This document shows positions 1 through 11,330 of a DNA stretch of 64,000 bases, piece by piece (position 1 is the first letter of the stretch; each line of letters begins with the position of its first letter). The notes beneath the pieces are model-generated. The model searched no databases. It was not told the DNA's origin and saw nothing but the letters and a program-made list of their open reading frames with translations. The DNA is from Combretum micranthum (lineage: Eukaryota; Streptophyta; Magnoliopsida; Myrtales; Combretaceae), in contig JAMXBD010000171.1 of assembly GCA_024138025.1 (NCBI GenBank), positions 1,518,086 to 1,582,085 on the forward strand. Direction: 5' to 3'. Both the position numbers and the translations under genes were made by a program.

Positions 1-1675
1 GAGTTTTTAGCATATGGAGCAGAGACCTCCCTTTGGACTTAAATAATTTTTTCTATTTCGAACCTTTTGTAATTTATTATCTTTAAACAGCAGCCAAGCC
101 GAAAGAAGATTAGGGTTTTTCTCAATTCTAATTGATTTGATTTAATTTACGATATTGTTGAAGTTTTCAAGAACAAGAAGAGATGACACATGAGAAGCTT
201 AGGAAACATAGAGGACGTATGAAAAGTTTAGCAAAAACACGAAACCAAACAACAAAAGCTGAGATAACTCCATAAACAGATCCAAGATGGATGTGAACGT
301 GACAAATTTCATCTTCTTCGAGAAAATGCTGGAATCTTCCCATAAAGTTTCAATCTTCTACTACCCCCTCCCGCCCCCTATTGTGGGGAGACAATGAAGG
401 TTGAAGTTTCTGTACGAATCTAAGGTTTGTTGAAATGGGTTTTCTAGTTAAGCTAATGCTACTACACAATTTCCCATTAGCTAGGGTTCTATTCTATAAT
501 TTGACTTTCAAAGAAAGGTTTGTCGCTTCAATGAATCTTTTAGCAGTTTCAATCGAGCTACTCGGTTTTCATCTTAAGGTTTTGAGTGGGCCATTCTCTT
601 TTTCATTTGGGGCTTCCGATTAAGTCAATTCTTTTTGCTGTAGATTTACCCTATTCTCAATCTTACAATTTGACTCGAGGTAACCTTGGGTTAGGTTAAT
701 TAGATTTCTTTTATTTTTTCTGCATTTACATTTTAAACCTTTTGCATTTGTTCCAGTAGCCCATGTGAAAATATTGTTTAACTTATCGCTCATTAATAAG
801 TCCATATTTCAACTAAAAATAAGTTTAGTTGAGTGAAAATTGGTTTGTATTATGGTGACGTGTCTAGTATCCATGTCTACACAAGTCAATTCTAAAATAT
901 CTTAACGTATGACCAACCCATTTATTAATCATGTATGAAAACTTAAACTCATAATCCAACCTATTTATATCATGTTTCGTGTCAATCCATTTATTGTTTG
1001 ATAAGATATATAAAGATATACAGATTCTACTAAAATTTAAATATTTTATATTATCTTGAAAAGTTATTATGTTAAAATAGTTATTATCCTAGTTAGATAT
1101 AATTATGTATTATATTGCAAATATATTCAGTTTATATAACAAATGAATTAAAATATATATTATATGTTTTCAACCTGTAGACTTATATATGTAAAAATAT
1201 GTTATATACATACACATATATATATATAATAAATATCTATTATATATGTTATGTAATATGCATATATATAGATTATGATACATGTTATACAGGATTTGTA
1301 GTTTTATTTATATATACTTTACAAACTATAGATATTATATATATAGTTTATAATCTGGTATAGATGAATAATCGATATATTAATATATATCCATATATTA
1401 TATTATATATGATTTATATTTTATAATATATAACATATTCATTTCATATAACAAATGAATTATGAAATATATATATACGCATATATAATATAAATTATGT
1501 ATTTATAACATATAAATCTTATATACGTATAGACAAGTTTATACATACATGCCTATACATTATAAATATTTGTTATACATATGTTATGCCACATATATAT
1601 TATTAATATATATTTAAACATATACGTTATATGTAATTCATTTTTATTTGTACTCTATAAGCTAGATATATGTAT
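1..1675. other. AT-rich stretch without a gene
   Basis: No gene is visible. The 62-codon frame at 435-623 recurs in copy 2 as a 60-codon frame with an internal 6-base deletion, but it has no recognisable domain. From about 960 to 1,670 the sequence is dominated by TATA/ATAT words. The motif at 880-970 (phrases around CCAACCCATTTATTAA) resembles the degenerate terminal sequence of hAT-like plant elements, but I could not pair it with another end. Confidence 0.6.
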
Positions 1676-1976
1676 GGGTTAATACTACAAATGGCACCTA
1701 AACTTTGACAAATATTCAATTAGGTACCTAAACTTTGAATTTAAAAAAATTTAAAACTAAATTTTGAAATTGATCAATTTATTACCACAAAGAACTTTTG
1801 TGTACGTTAATAGTACGCCCATCAAGTCCTTTGAAATACCAAAATTGATCAATTTCACAATTTGGATGCTAAATTGATCAATTTTATAATTCTAGAACTT
1901 TTTTTTTTCCTCTTATAGGTCTAGAACCTAATTGCATATTTTATCAAAGTTTAGGTACCATTCATGACATTATCCC
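1676..1976. mobile_element. ~300 bp non-autonomous element with long TIRs
   Basis: The left end (GGGTTAATACTACAAATGG, then CACCTAAACTTTGA) and the reverse complement of the right end (GGATAATGTCATGAATGG, then TACCTAAACTTTGA) form imperfect terminal inverted repeats of about 55 bp. The centre holds a second inverted pair around AAATTGATCAATTT. It encodes nothing. The superfamily cannot be assigned because the flanking duplication is unclear in the surrounding AT-rich sequence. A copy lies in the second large repeat. Confidence 0.7.
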
Positions 1977-2000
1977 TATATGCATCATATATAGTATACC

Positions 2001-3060
2001 TGTTGAACTTAACAGTTCAACGTGAATTTTTTATGAGACAATATAATGCACAAATAATCCTTTATTTGTTGTAAACTACACTTAATTAGTCATGAATGTG
2101 TGTGTGTGTGTGTGTGTGTGTGTGTTGTGTGTATGTTAGTGGAGTTTTTCTACAGATTTTTAGCAAAACAGAGCATATCGAGGGTCAAGTTTAGGGCTTG
2201 ATATATCATAATTGTATGTCAAGAGTCAAGTTTAAGGCTTGACACATCAAAATTTAGGGCTTGACTTACCTAAAACCAAAGACTCGACAAAGGCAAATAT
2301 TAGAGTGATTATCAAGGGTCAAATTTAGGCCTTGACATATCAAGAGTTAGGACTTGACACACTCAAAATTAAAGCTCAAAGAGGTACACGTGTGAAAGGT
2401 TATTGCTGGTTAAGTTTGGGTAAGACAAGTGAGGCGCAACGAAGCATTTAAGGTGCAACAAAGCTTATATGGACAAAAAAGAGCTGCTGGAGTGCATTTA
2501 ATGCATGGGAGATTTTAGACGTTGTGTCTAATAAACTTTTGAATTTTCAATGGCTATTTATATACAAAGTCCAAAAGACCAACAAGAAGTGAAGAAGTGC
2601 CAAATCATTTTACGAGCTTATTAATTGTAATCAAACAAATTATTTTTCTTTGTTCTCTTATACATATTATTTGGAAATTATTAAGAAAGAGAGAAAATTT
2701 ACTCTAGCACTTAGTTCATATTTATTTCTATTCACATAAAAGTACTAAGAGAGAAAGAGGAAATATTTTATTTCCTGTGGGTGTAATATTGCTCGTTTCA
2801 AGCAAACTCTTGATATTAATATAGTGGTGGTGAAAACCTCGAAAGAGGCAATTGGTGGACCATGGAGAGTAGGCAAAGGACCGAACTCCACGTCAAATCT
2901 TGTGGCTTGATTTTTCTCTATCCTTCTCTTTTATTTTATACTTTCTTTTTATTATTTATTTATCCACTGCAAATTTGATTAATTCTTTTGTTTTCCGTTT
3001 TTCAAAATTAATTATTTCGAAATTTTTGGTAAATACTCAATCATCCCCCTCTTGAGTATC
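2001..3060 (+). mobile_element. Copia-like LTR remnant
   Basis: The stretch opens at TGTTGAACTTAACAGTTCAA, whose arms GTTGAACT (2002-2009) and AGTTCAAC (2014-2021) form a perfect hairpin. It ends with a CCCCCTCTTGAGTAT motif like the 3' end of many plant Ty1/copia LTRs. Between lie a (GT)n tract, repeated phrases around AAGTTTAGGGCTTGACA (2188-2360), and a GGTGGTGAAAACCTCG segment (2824-2839) of the kind seen in copia LTR R/U5 regions. The right side is broken by a solo LTR at 3061. No coding region accompanies it. The family assignment rests on motif memory and is uncertain. Confidence 0.4.
2097..2125. repeat. (GT)n microsatellite
   Basis: About 14 GT units followed by an interrupted GTTGTGTG tail. 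Its counterpart in the second large repeat is almost twice as long. Confidence 0.95.
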
Positions 3061-6000
3061 TGAAATACCTCAACTTCATATGTATTAGAAATTGGGTTTA
3101 GATAGATTTGAATGAATTAAATTAATCATAGGATATAAATAGACAAGTTGACAAAGTTAGATTAGCAATTAATTAAATGAAATTTGAGATTTGAAATCTA
3201 AATTCTCTAAACAAGTCATTAAAATGTTTAGAGGATTCCTAAACCCTCAATCTTTAGTCTAAACTCCAATTCCTAAATCCCCATAAAATTTGAGTTCATT
3301 TGCTTGTATAAAAACATCAGTTCTTAAACCCGAACTCAAATTAAATATTTTTTTATCTAAAATAAATTTGTAAATTAAGTTCTTACTTTAAGTTCTTAAT
3401 TTCTAACCTATCGGTTCTAAAATCATCTTCTAAATACTTCTGGAACTATAGATATTGATCTGATAGTTCTAAATCTAATACGTTATTTTTAAAATATATT
3501 TATATTTATCTTCTCCCTTTTTTTATTTTGTCCTCTACCTTATCTTTCTTTTTCTTTCTCTCTCTCCCTCTTTTCTCCTTCTTCTTTCCCGTATCTTCTT
3601 CTTCTTCTTCTTCTTCTTCTTTCTCTCTCCAAATTCAAGACATGAATCTCAATTTCAATAAGAGAAAAAGGAATCAAGTAGAATATGAGAATAGAAGAAG
3701 AAATCAAAGCTAAAAGTGCAAGAAGTTGCATGATTTAGCCAAAGAGATAAGTTTTCTAATTTAATTCATATATGTTTTACTTGTTGTTTGCTTATCTAAT
3801 TGATGAATTGATGTTGAATTGAGTTGGAAGTGCTTTTTACATTTGTATTTGTTGGTTTAATGGTTGATGGAAGTTGGGGATTGGTTGGAGGAAGGAGATG
3901 ATGAATAATAGTTTGTGATGGTTGAAGTTGTTTGGAGGAAGATTGAAGTGTTAAGAGTTGTTATTAGAGTTTATTTGATGTTAGAATTGATGTAGGAGAT
4001 GTATAAGTTGATGAAAAAGTGTAAAAATGGACTTTAAAAAGAACAGATTCGTAACATGTATCAGGGGATCAATCACGAGGCGAGCAAAAGGGAGTGAAAT
4101 GAACTGATTATGTGTTTTTCAAACATCACGGGACCAAAGCGTGATATGCTCTAGTCGTATTTTTTTAAAATCACGGGCGACCGCTTGGCGTGATCCTTCC
4201 CCTGCAGCTTGATATGTTTTTGTAATTTGATCATAATTTTTCATATGATATCGATTGAGGTGATTCAAGTTGCGTTGGAAAGCTTAAAAAGATATCTACA
4301 ACTTTCATGTTTTGAGTTTTTACAAATTATAAAAGTATTAGTGCTTAAATTTTATTTTTTTTCAACTGATACATTTTCTAAGCAAAGTTAAAAACTTGTT
4401 TTTGTTTATTTTTATGTTTTTCTTAGGAAGTGGATCTTTTTGAGCTAAAATGAGATAGATAAGTGATGTTTGATGTGTTATGTTGATTGGTTGATATAAT
4501 TAAACATGAGTTAAGTAGATTTATAGATTTAACAAATAATTAGATTAAATCTAGAAGTTAGTTATAAAATGAACTTAGTTAACAAACCTAGGTTCAACTT
4601 GACTAAATGACCTTGAATGAACTAAAATGGATTAGATTGTTTAACTTTGATGAATTTGGCTAAGTTTAAGTTAATGTAAGCTCGAATTGACATAGATCTT
4701 AGATATATAATGAATTAGTAATTAATCTAAGTCCAACTTGGCTTAATGAACTTCACTAAGCTAAAAATGAATTAGATTGATATAGTTTAATCACCTTGGC
4801 TTAGTAAATGACTTAAATGAATAATTCTAATCAATTTGGCTAAGGTTAAGCTAAAATGGGTTAATAGCTAATAATTAGTTTAGATGAATGAATTAGGATG
4901 ATCTTTGAATAATATGGTGAATATGTTGTTTCAAATGTGTGTTTACTTGGAAAATGAATGTTTTTGTTTATGAATTCTTTGTTAATGCTTTTGTAATAAA
5001 ACACTATAAATAAAGAGAAAAGAAATTCTTTGAAGACAAAGGAGAACTGTCCATATTTTGGCGGGGCGATATTCGCAGCCCTAGTGGGGTTCCACATTAG
5101 TGTCTGATCAAATAGGGTTAATAAAAGTTTGAAAGTGGATGATTATTTTAGTTTAGTTTAGTTTCTTATACAGTTCTTTCCTTAACAAAAGTGGATATCT
5201 GATTATCTTCTGGATTATCTTCTGAAATTCCTTCCGAGGCTATGTTTGGATTTCATATTCAAGGTACGCAGTAACTTGCGTGATGATTGATAGGATAGGC
5301 ATCCTAAATGGATTAAGAACTTAAAGACGACTTAATAATTGATGAGTGTTGGTTGTGCTTTACGTCTTGAATCCGGATCCGGGAGCGACAACCTTGTCAT
5401 GATGCAATGGCACAGTAGTTTAGGCACTTAGCCCAATCCTTTGTCATGATGCAATGACTCAAATCCATGATGCAATGGTTCACCATGATGCAATGGTGGT
5501 TTCTTTTATTAGCTAAGTGGGTAGCTAATAGGGTTAACGGTACGGTATATTCTCTACTTAGGCTTGGAGGAAATAATATGTTTTAGTTCACGGGTATGGG
5601 CCGTTGAACTAATTGATGTTATAGACCGGGATAAATGGAGTATATAAAGGAGTGTGAACCCTAGATGATGCTATTAATATTCTTTATCGGTTAGATATAG
5701 GAGATATAGATACTTGGTCTATCTATATCAACCCCTGAGCAATTACTTTTCAGGACCCCTAGATTCCCATTGGCTTGTTTCGGAGTGTGAGTGCTCCATT
5801 GTTGATTTGTTTATTTTAATGAAAAGATAATAACTTGTGGATTGATGTATTGCATTTAGTTAAGCTCGCGTGCCACTCGTATGTGATTGTGTTGTGTGTA
5901 CTGGGCTTCGACTCATTCTTGTTGTTGTTATTCTTTTTACAGGTTTTGTTGTTGATAAAATGATGTTGATGAAGTTGATAATGATGAGTTCTTGTTGATG

Positions 6001-6520
6001 TTGGTAATGATGGATGATGAGATGATGATATGATGATGTTGTTGTTGTTGATGATGTTGTCTCGGGTTTTTGGGTGCTTCTGTGGACTCGAGAAGGATTG
6101 TGGATGAGTAATGCGAGTCAGGAGCATTGAGTAGTTTAGTTGTTTTGTTTCTCCTTTTGTTTGTTTTATAGAGACTAGATTCATTTATAAATTTGTATTT
6201 TCATTTAAGGGCTTGTCAGAAGCCATGTTTTGTAAATATGCTTTTGTAAAGATTTGTTTAAGTGAAAGTTTTTCCACTTTTAATAGTGGAAGTTTGAAAT
6301 GCTTTTTATGTAGAAATGTTTTTATTAAAGTTTATTTTTCCGCTGCTAAATCCAGTTGTTGCCAGAATCTAACTGAATGATTTCACAATCTAAAATCGGA
6401 TAGCAATGTTCAACATAAACACCTTCTTTTAAGACAACCTTACGTATAATTCGTAAAAGTTATACGTGGTTGGGGACTTGGTGTGCTTAATTTGAGAATT
6501 TAGCATGTCGGGTCTTTACA
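3061..6520 (+). mobile_element. Solo LTR, 3.46 kb, family A (copy 1)
   Basis: Starts TGAAATACC and ends GTCGGGTCTTTACA, giving TG...CA termini. It aligns throughout with 36,762-40,193 and 57,018-60,508. The right flank is TATTC; the left flank reads GTATC where copy 2 has TATTC, so the 5-bp target duplication has lost one T here. No gag-pol region adjoins it, so it is a solo LTR left by LTR-LTR recombination. A TATATAAAG at 5641-5649 sits about 110 bp before a CAGGACCCC motif conserved among copies, consistent with a + strand promoter. Such long LTRs are typical of Ty3/gypsy lineages such as Tekay or Tat/Retand; that assignment is inference. Confidence 0.88.
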
Positions 6521-7311
6521 TATTCCTAATGTATTTTCACTACCCACTTTATAAATGTTCTATATGCAATATCTATTTTAATATATATGTATGTTTATAC
6601 AATATGTTATATTCATAATCTTGATATAACATATAGTATATGTGTATGTTATATATACTCATATAATTGTTATAGATATTTGGTGGATATACTATATAGT
6701 GTACATGTTACTATATATACGTATATATGATGTATATGTATCAAATAAATTAACTATATATTAATATATAAAATTTACACATTTTATTTGTTATAATGTC
6801 CATATTTGTTATATGTTTAATCTACATATAATTTATAATATGTTATACCTATATATAATATGGTTTTTATATGGACAGCTTTGTCATTTTATAATTTAGT
6901 TAGACATAATAATTAAATTATATTTTAACAAAATAAGCATACAAAAAAATAATAATATATTTTAACGAGTTCGGGTTTGTAAATGTGTTTAGGTTCTAAA
7001 CCCAAACTCAAACACATTTAAATTCATGTCGTTTATGAGTTTGACCTGTTTATTATTCATGTCTATTTTTACCTACACAAACCATTTTATAATCGTATTG
7101 TGTCGTGTCCAAGTTTACGGCTGTCCTAAATTGCTAGCTCTGAAAATAGGTATTAAATTGATTAAACAAAAGTATAGGTACTATTAAGGCCTTTACACTC
7201 AAAAGCACAACCCACAAATTACCCTAAGTATATAACGTTTCTTTCTTTTCTTCACTGTACAACTCAGGTATCTCCCCCTACTTAACTCTGCGTATTTCCT
7301 TTCTTCTACAA
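6521..7311. other. AT-rich stretch without a gene
   Basis: Right flank of solo LTR A, rich in TATA words to about 6,960. The end at about 6,960-7,130 has hAT-like terminal phrases (ACACAAACCATTTTATAATC, then GTGTCGTGTCC). These may pair with the similar words near 840-970, which would make 0.84-7.13 kb an old hAT-like element carrying later LTR insertions, but the inverted repeat could not be shown. Confidence 0.4.
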
Positions 7312-7602
7312 TGTAATATCTAGGGTTTCATTTACTATTGTCTATCTTATAGAACTCCTTAAGAAGACTCTTGTTTTGAGGGAAATATTCATTATCCTCT
7401 TTGTATTCATTTTCTCCTTTTATATACATGGTACAAATAACATATCTTGTTATTATTTGTTGATTTCTGTTAAGATATGTTAGTTATGAACTATAACTGT
7501 TTTGACTAATCAATCATTGTTACTATCTTTAACTATATTGTTATAATGTAATCTTCCAACCTTTTAGGTTGTCTCCTACATCTATCTTGTCTATTCGTAA
7601 CA
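7312..7602 (-). mobile_element. 3' LTR of Ty3/gypsy element (copy 1)
   Basis: Read on the minus strand, this 291-bp segment begins TGTTACGAATAG directly after the end of pol and a purine-rich AAGGTAAGGAGCAAAC tract, which fits a polypurine tract. It ends CTAGATATTACA. A minus-strand TATATAAAA (rc of 7417-7425) fits its promoter. No matching 5' LTR occurs to the right of 11.1 kb, so the element is truncated at its 5' side. Confidence 0.65.
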
Positions 7603-7896
7603 GTTTGCTCCTTACCTTGAAAAAGAGCCTTGTCTTCAAGGTTAAAATGCGGGTAAATAGCTAAAAAATTATCAAAATGTTCTCAGGAAGCATTCTCTAG
7701 CTGTAAACCCTGCCATTGATTAGAGGTTGAGACACTGGCACTCCATTTCGTAAAAGCTAGCGAGACCCTACTATAGCTAATGGCTGTATAATAGGATGAT
7801 TGTCATAAGATTCCTGAGGTGATTCCAATAATGGATCATTGTAACCTGAAGCTCATTTAAGAACTGTGATATACAGATAAATAAATTATAGAGAAG
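7603..7896 (-). pseudogene. Gypsy pol C-terminal (chromodomain-like) tail
   Basis: The minus-strand translation contains WQGLQLENASWEHFDNFL and then YPHFNLEDK. This is the signature of the C-terminal end of Ty3/gypsy chromovirus integrases, where a chromodomain-like LVQW.GL...TWE block is followed by the F.NLEDK ending. It is continuous in logic with the integrase piece at 9584 but separated from it by a 1.7 kb LTR. Stops and frameshifts make it non-functional. It ends just before the gypsy 3' LTR. Confidence 0.8.
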
Positions 7897-9583
7897 TGTA
7901 AAGATGCCATTTAAGATAAAATATGGTCAACCCTAAAGTTTAATTAATTTTTGTCGGTTTTTGTTTTGTTGGTTATGTGAATGAAGATGAAGAGATGTTA
8001 TTAAAGATTAAGAGACGTCATTATTAAAGATGAACAGATGTTACTAAAGATGAAGAGGCGTTATCAAAGACAAACAGTTATTCCTTGTCTTCTATATAAA
8101 CTAGGCTTCCCTCTTCTCTAAAATCATCCGTAAACCTAGAAAATCCTCTCTATAAGTCTGCTAGCATCCATAGGGGTTTGAGGAATCCAAACCGAGGTAA
8201 CTGATCTCTTCTTTGTCTTTAGAATTCAAAGGAATCTATCTTTTCCACGAGGTTTATAATTGGATTTAAAGGGGAAATTGAAGAAAGACCTATCTCGATT
8301 GAGAGATATGAATTTTGAAGAATTAAGAAAGATTAAGGATTATTTTTGGATAAGATTGAATATCCGTAACCTTTAAGTTATTATAGAAATAATTTTGTTT
8401 AATTTTAGTCTGAAATTAAATTCAACGAATTTTAGGGTTTGGGAGATTTGTTAAGAAAGATTTGTTCTTTGGAGGAATTTTGTATTTCAATCGAGAAGAA
8501 AGGTGCGGATTTGTGTTTCTTTTTTTAGATTAAGTGTTAGATGATATATACAAATAGGCTTATATGATGGTGTATGCTATTGAAAGCTATTACGTTTTAA
8601 TATCAGTTTTGGTGAATTTGAGTTGTGTTCTAAAGGAGAATTGATGATTTGGAGTTTTTGTTCCTTGAAATTGATCGAGGTACAATCTTACCTTGTTTGT
8701 TATATGTGCTTTTAGGTTTAGAAATTGCTTGTTAAATGTGTTATAGGTCTAGAACCTTAAATTAATCTAACTCTATTTGGCTTATTAAATTGTTTTGCTA
8801 ATTGTGATTGATTGCGGTTAGTAAACACCATGCAAAATGTAATACTAATGCTGTCCCTGATGATCTATGTGTGAGGGTGTCTCGAGCGACTCGTACATAG
8901 AAATGATTCTAGTATATTAGGTTTTGGCAGTATGGTTGCGAGTGTGTGGAAGATTTCCACCACCATATATATATATATATATATTACCTATTGTCTATTG
9001 ATTGTTTTTAGGGAGCCATGAGATACTCCAGGTTTGGGACTGGAGTACTATGGTTATGAACTGTGTTATTTGCCGACTAATAGATAATAAATTGTTTTTG
9101 TTGCATTAGGAATAGTTACATGAGAATATGTGTGTGTGTGTGGTGTGTGCATATGCACTTGTATGTGGTTTAGCGTACTAAGTGTTTTCACTCATTCTTT
9201 TATCTTTTTTAGGAACAGGTGAGTATCCAGTTATGTTTGATCTATCAGGATATGATATCTATAGATGATGGGGAGGACGCTAATGGAATGGATTATTCTG
9301 TTGACTTCTAGTTTTTTTGGATCTTAAAGATAGCTTTGGAAGACTATATGAAGTTTTACAAATTTTTATTTGATTTTTTTATGATTATAAGATGTGTTAG
9401 CCTTGGTTTTGCCAACTGGACTTTTAAAAGTTTTGACATATTTATAAACAAATTTCTTTATATGTGAGATTTGAAGATATTCCTTTTGATATTATTTGTG
9501 GTTTAGTGATTCATAGTCTTGACGTGTTCTTATAAAGAGAATGACATGTGGCGAGTTGTAACACCTATAAGTTCGGGGTTACA
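7897..9583. mobile_element. Solo LTR inserted in gypsy pol (copy 1)
   Basis: It separates the integrase segment ending IHNVFHCSAL from the pol tail at 7603-7896, so it must be an insertion. Its edges read TGTAAAGATGCC on the left and GGGGTTACA on the right, i.e. TG...CA. A TATATAAA at 8093-8100 suggests + strand transcription. The flanking pentamers AGAAG and AGAGC agree at only three positions, so a target duplication is not proven. A short TA tract (8965-8984) and a GT tract (9129-9142) are included. No coding region is seen. Confidence 0.65.
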
Positions 9584-11090
9584 AGAGCTGAACAATGAAA
9601 AACATTGTGAATCTTAAAGCTATTAGGAAGATTAAGTTCACAAGCTGTGGATCCAGCTTGTTTAATAACTTGAAATGGGCCATAGTATCTCTTTGTCAGC
9701 TTAAAGTAATTACCGTGGACTATAGAAAGTTGTTTGTATGGCTGCAATCGTACAAATACTAAATCATTAGGGTAGAAAGAAGCATCGGATCGTTTTAGAT
9801 CCCACATTTCTTCATTCTCTTGTGTAAGTTGTAAATTAGCTTTTAGAACTTGCAAAATCTCATCTCTTGTACGTAATTAAACATCTAATGCTTCTAAAGA
9901 AGTATTGCTTCTCATATAAGTAGCAATTGTGGGAGGTTTTCTTCCATAAACTACTTCAAAAGGAGATAATCTAGCTCTGTGATGTGTAGAAGTATTATAA
10001 GCAACTCTAACCATGGTAGATACTTGACCCATTCTTTTGGACAATCCATGACATAACGTTGTAGGTACTACTAAATAACTCTATTAAGGATCTCTATCTA
10101 TCATTGATTGAGGGTGATAAGCACTAGAAAGCGTTAATTTAGTACCACTCAATCTAAAAAGCTCCTGCCAAAACTTACTTATAAAGATAAGATCCCTCTA
10201 TGAAACAATTAATCTTGGAAATCCATGTAAACGTACTACCATTGAAATGAACATTGAGCTACTTTTGGGGCATTAAAATGCGAATTCGAAGTACCCAAAT
10301 GACAGTATTTAGATAATCTATCAACTACAACAAAAACCACATTATATCGTTGTGATTTTGGTAAGCATGTAACAAATCCATGTTAATATCCTCCTAAATA
10401 GCTTCTGAATAGGTAAAGGGTTGAATAATCTTTGAGGTGATTTGGTCATGTATTTGACTTGCTGGCAGATTATACAATCATTAACAAACTGCTCTACTGA
10501 TTTCTTCATACCAGTCCATAAACACTGAGAGGCTACCCTTTGATATGTCTTGAATTGTCTAAAATGTCCAGCAGTAGGAGATCAATGAAGCTCCTGTAAT
10601 ATAGCTAAAATTAATTTTGAAGTAGGAACCATAAACAACCAACTTGCACAATATAAAAGTCCATTATGTCATTTCTCCCATTTCAATGGTTTGCCTTGTT
10701 GCATATCATCAATATCTTATGAAAATCATTACTAGTAGCATATTCTTCTTTTAATTTACCTACCATATCAAAAGAAGGAATTGGAGAAAGCCAATAATTC
10801 TACCAATGGTGTCTAGAAAGTGAATCTGCCACTTGGTGTTCTTTCCTGCCTTGTACACTATGGTATATTCATATCCCGATAATTTTACCAAATATTTCTA
10901 CTGTTCTGGCATCTGAATTATTTGAGTAAGTAATTCCTTAATACTTCTGTGATCTATTCGAATTATGAAATGATGTCCCAATAGTATTGACGTCATTTAC
11001 GTATTACTTCTACCAATCCATGCAATTCTCTACAGCTGATTGTTTACTCATATGAGATGGAAACTTCTTACTAAAATAAACAATAGAGAT
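9584..11090 (-). pseudogene. Ty3/gypsy pol remnant: RNase H end to integrase
   Basis: Reading the minus strand from 11,090 down, one sees the RNase H end (HHFIIRIDHRSIKELL, then KYLVKLSGYEYTIVYKAGK), the integrase zinc-binding region (H..PTAGHF...T..R..., then CIICQQVK near 10,460), the core end (SPFEVVYGRKPP near 9,950), and the integrase C-terminal segment of 96 codons (9565-9855) with PYKQLSI, KLTKRYYGPFQVI and IHNVFHCSAL. Many stops and frameshifts break it. Gag, protease and most of the reverse transcriptase are absent. The last few codons of the 96-codon frame are contributed by the solo LTR. The remnant was once an RNA-copying mobile element and is now inactive. Confidence 0.88.
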
Positions 11091-11164
11091 GTGGAAGTGA
11101 AACGAGGACTTTGGGAAGATGTAATGCATATGTATATTTATAAATATATATATATATGTATGTA

Positions 11165-11295
11165 TGCCAATGGCCCTATAGTCTAGTAGCATTCGGTCTA
11201 TGTTCTCATCCTTGAGGTACCAAATTTGACTCCTCGTGTTAACTCGTTGTAATGGCCTTATTTGGCCGTATTATAATAGCCCTTGTGGCCCATAA
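11165..11295 (+). mobile_element. Possible tRNA-derived SINE
   Basis: GGCCCTATAGTCTAGTAG at 11,170-11,187 resembles a pol III A box (TAGTCTAGTGG type). AAATTTGACTCCTCG at about 11,220-11,234 resembles a B box (GTTCGACTCC type), 35-40 bp downstream. The segment is not a functional tRNA: the acceptor arms do not pair and the B box is degraded. A body of about 60 bp follows, ending in a TA-rich tail. Confidence 0.35.
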
Positions 11296-11330
11296 TTATA
11301 TATATATATATATATGAATTATGAAGAGTC

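Larger units (their letters stand above)
1..10116. repeat. Large direct duplication, copy 1
   Basis: The sequence from base 1 matches the sequence from 53,964 almost base for base, in the same order, up to the window end, which corresponds to about 10,116 here. The match includes transposon ends and target-site duplications, so the whole segment was copied after those insertions. The left edge lies at or before base 1, so the true length is unknown. Differences are scattered substitutions, many one- or two-base indels, a (GT)n length change and an indel of about 85 bp near 9.06 kb. It could be a tandem segmental duplication with a 54 kb period or an assembly duplication of two haplotypes. Confidence 0.95.

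Noticed and set aside
3528..3731. Serine/phenylalanine-rich and arginine/glutamate-rich frames on opposite strands
   Set aside because: Produced by CT- and TTC-repeats in the LTR.
5816..6184. 122-codon minus frame rich in Asn, His and Ser, with a shorter counterpart at 59,926-60,174
   Set aside because: It lies inside the 3' part of a solo LTR, is made of repeated GATGATG/GTTGTTG words, and is shortened by an indel in copy 2, so no protein constraint is evident.
11165..11240. Functional tRNA gene
   Set aside because: Acceptor and anticodon stems do not pair and the B box is degraded; only a tRNA-derived relic is plausible.
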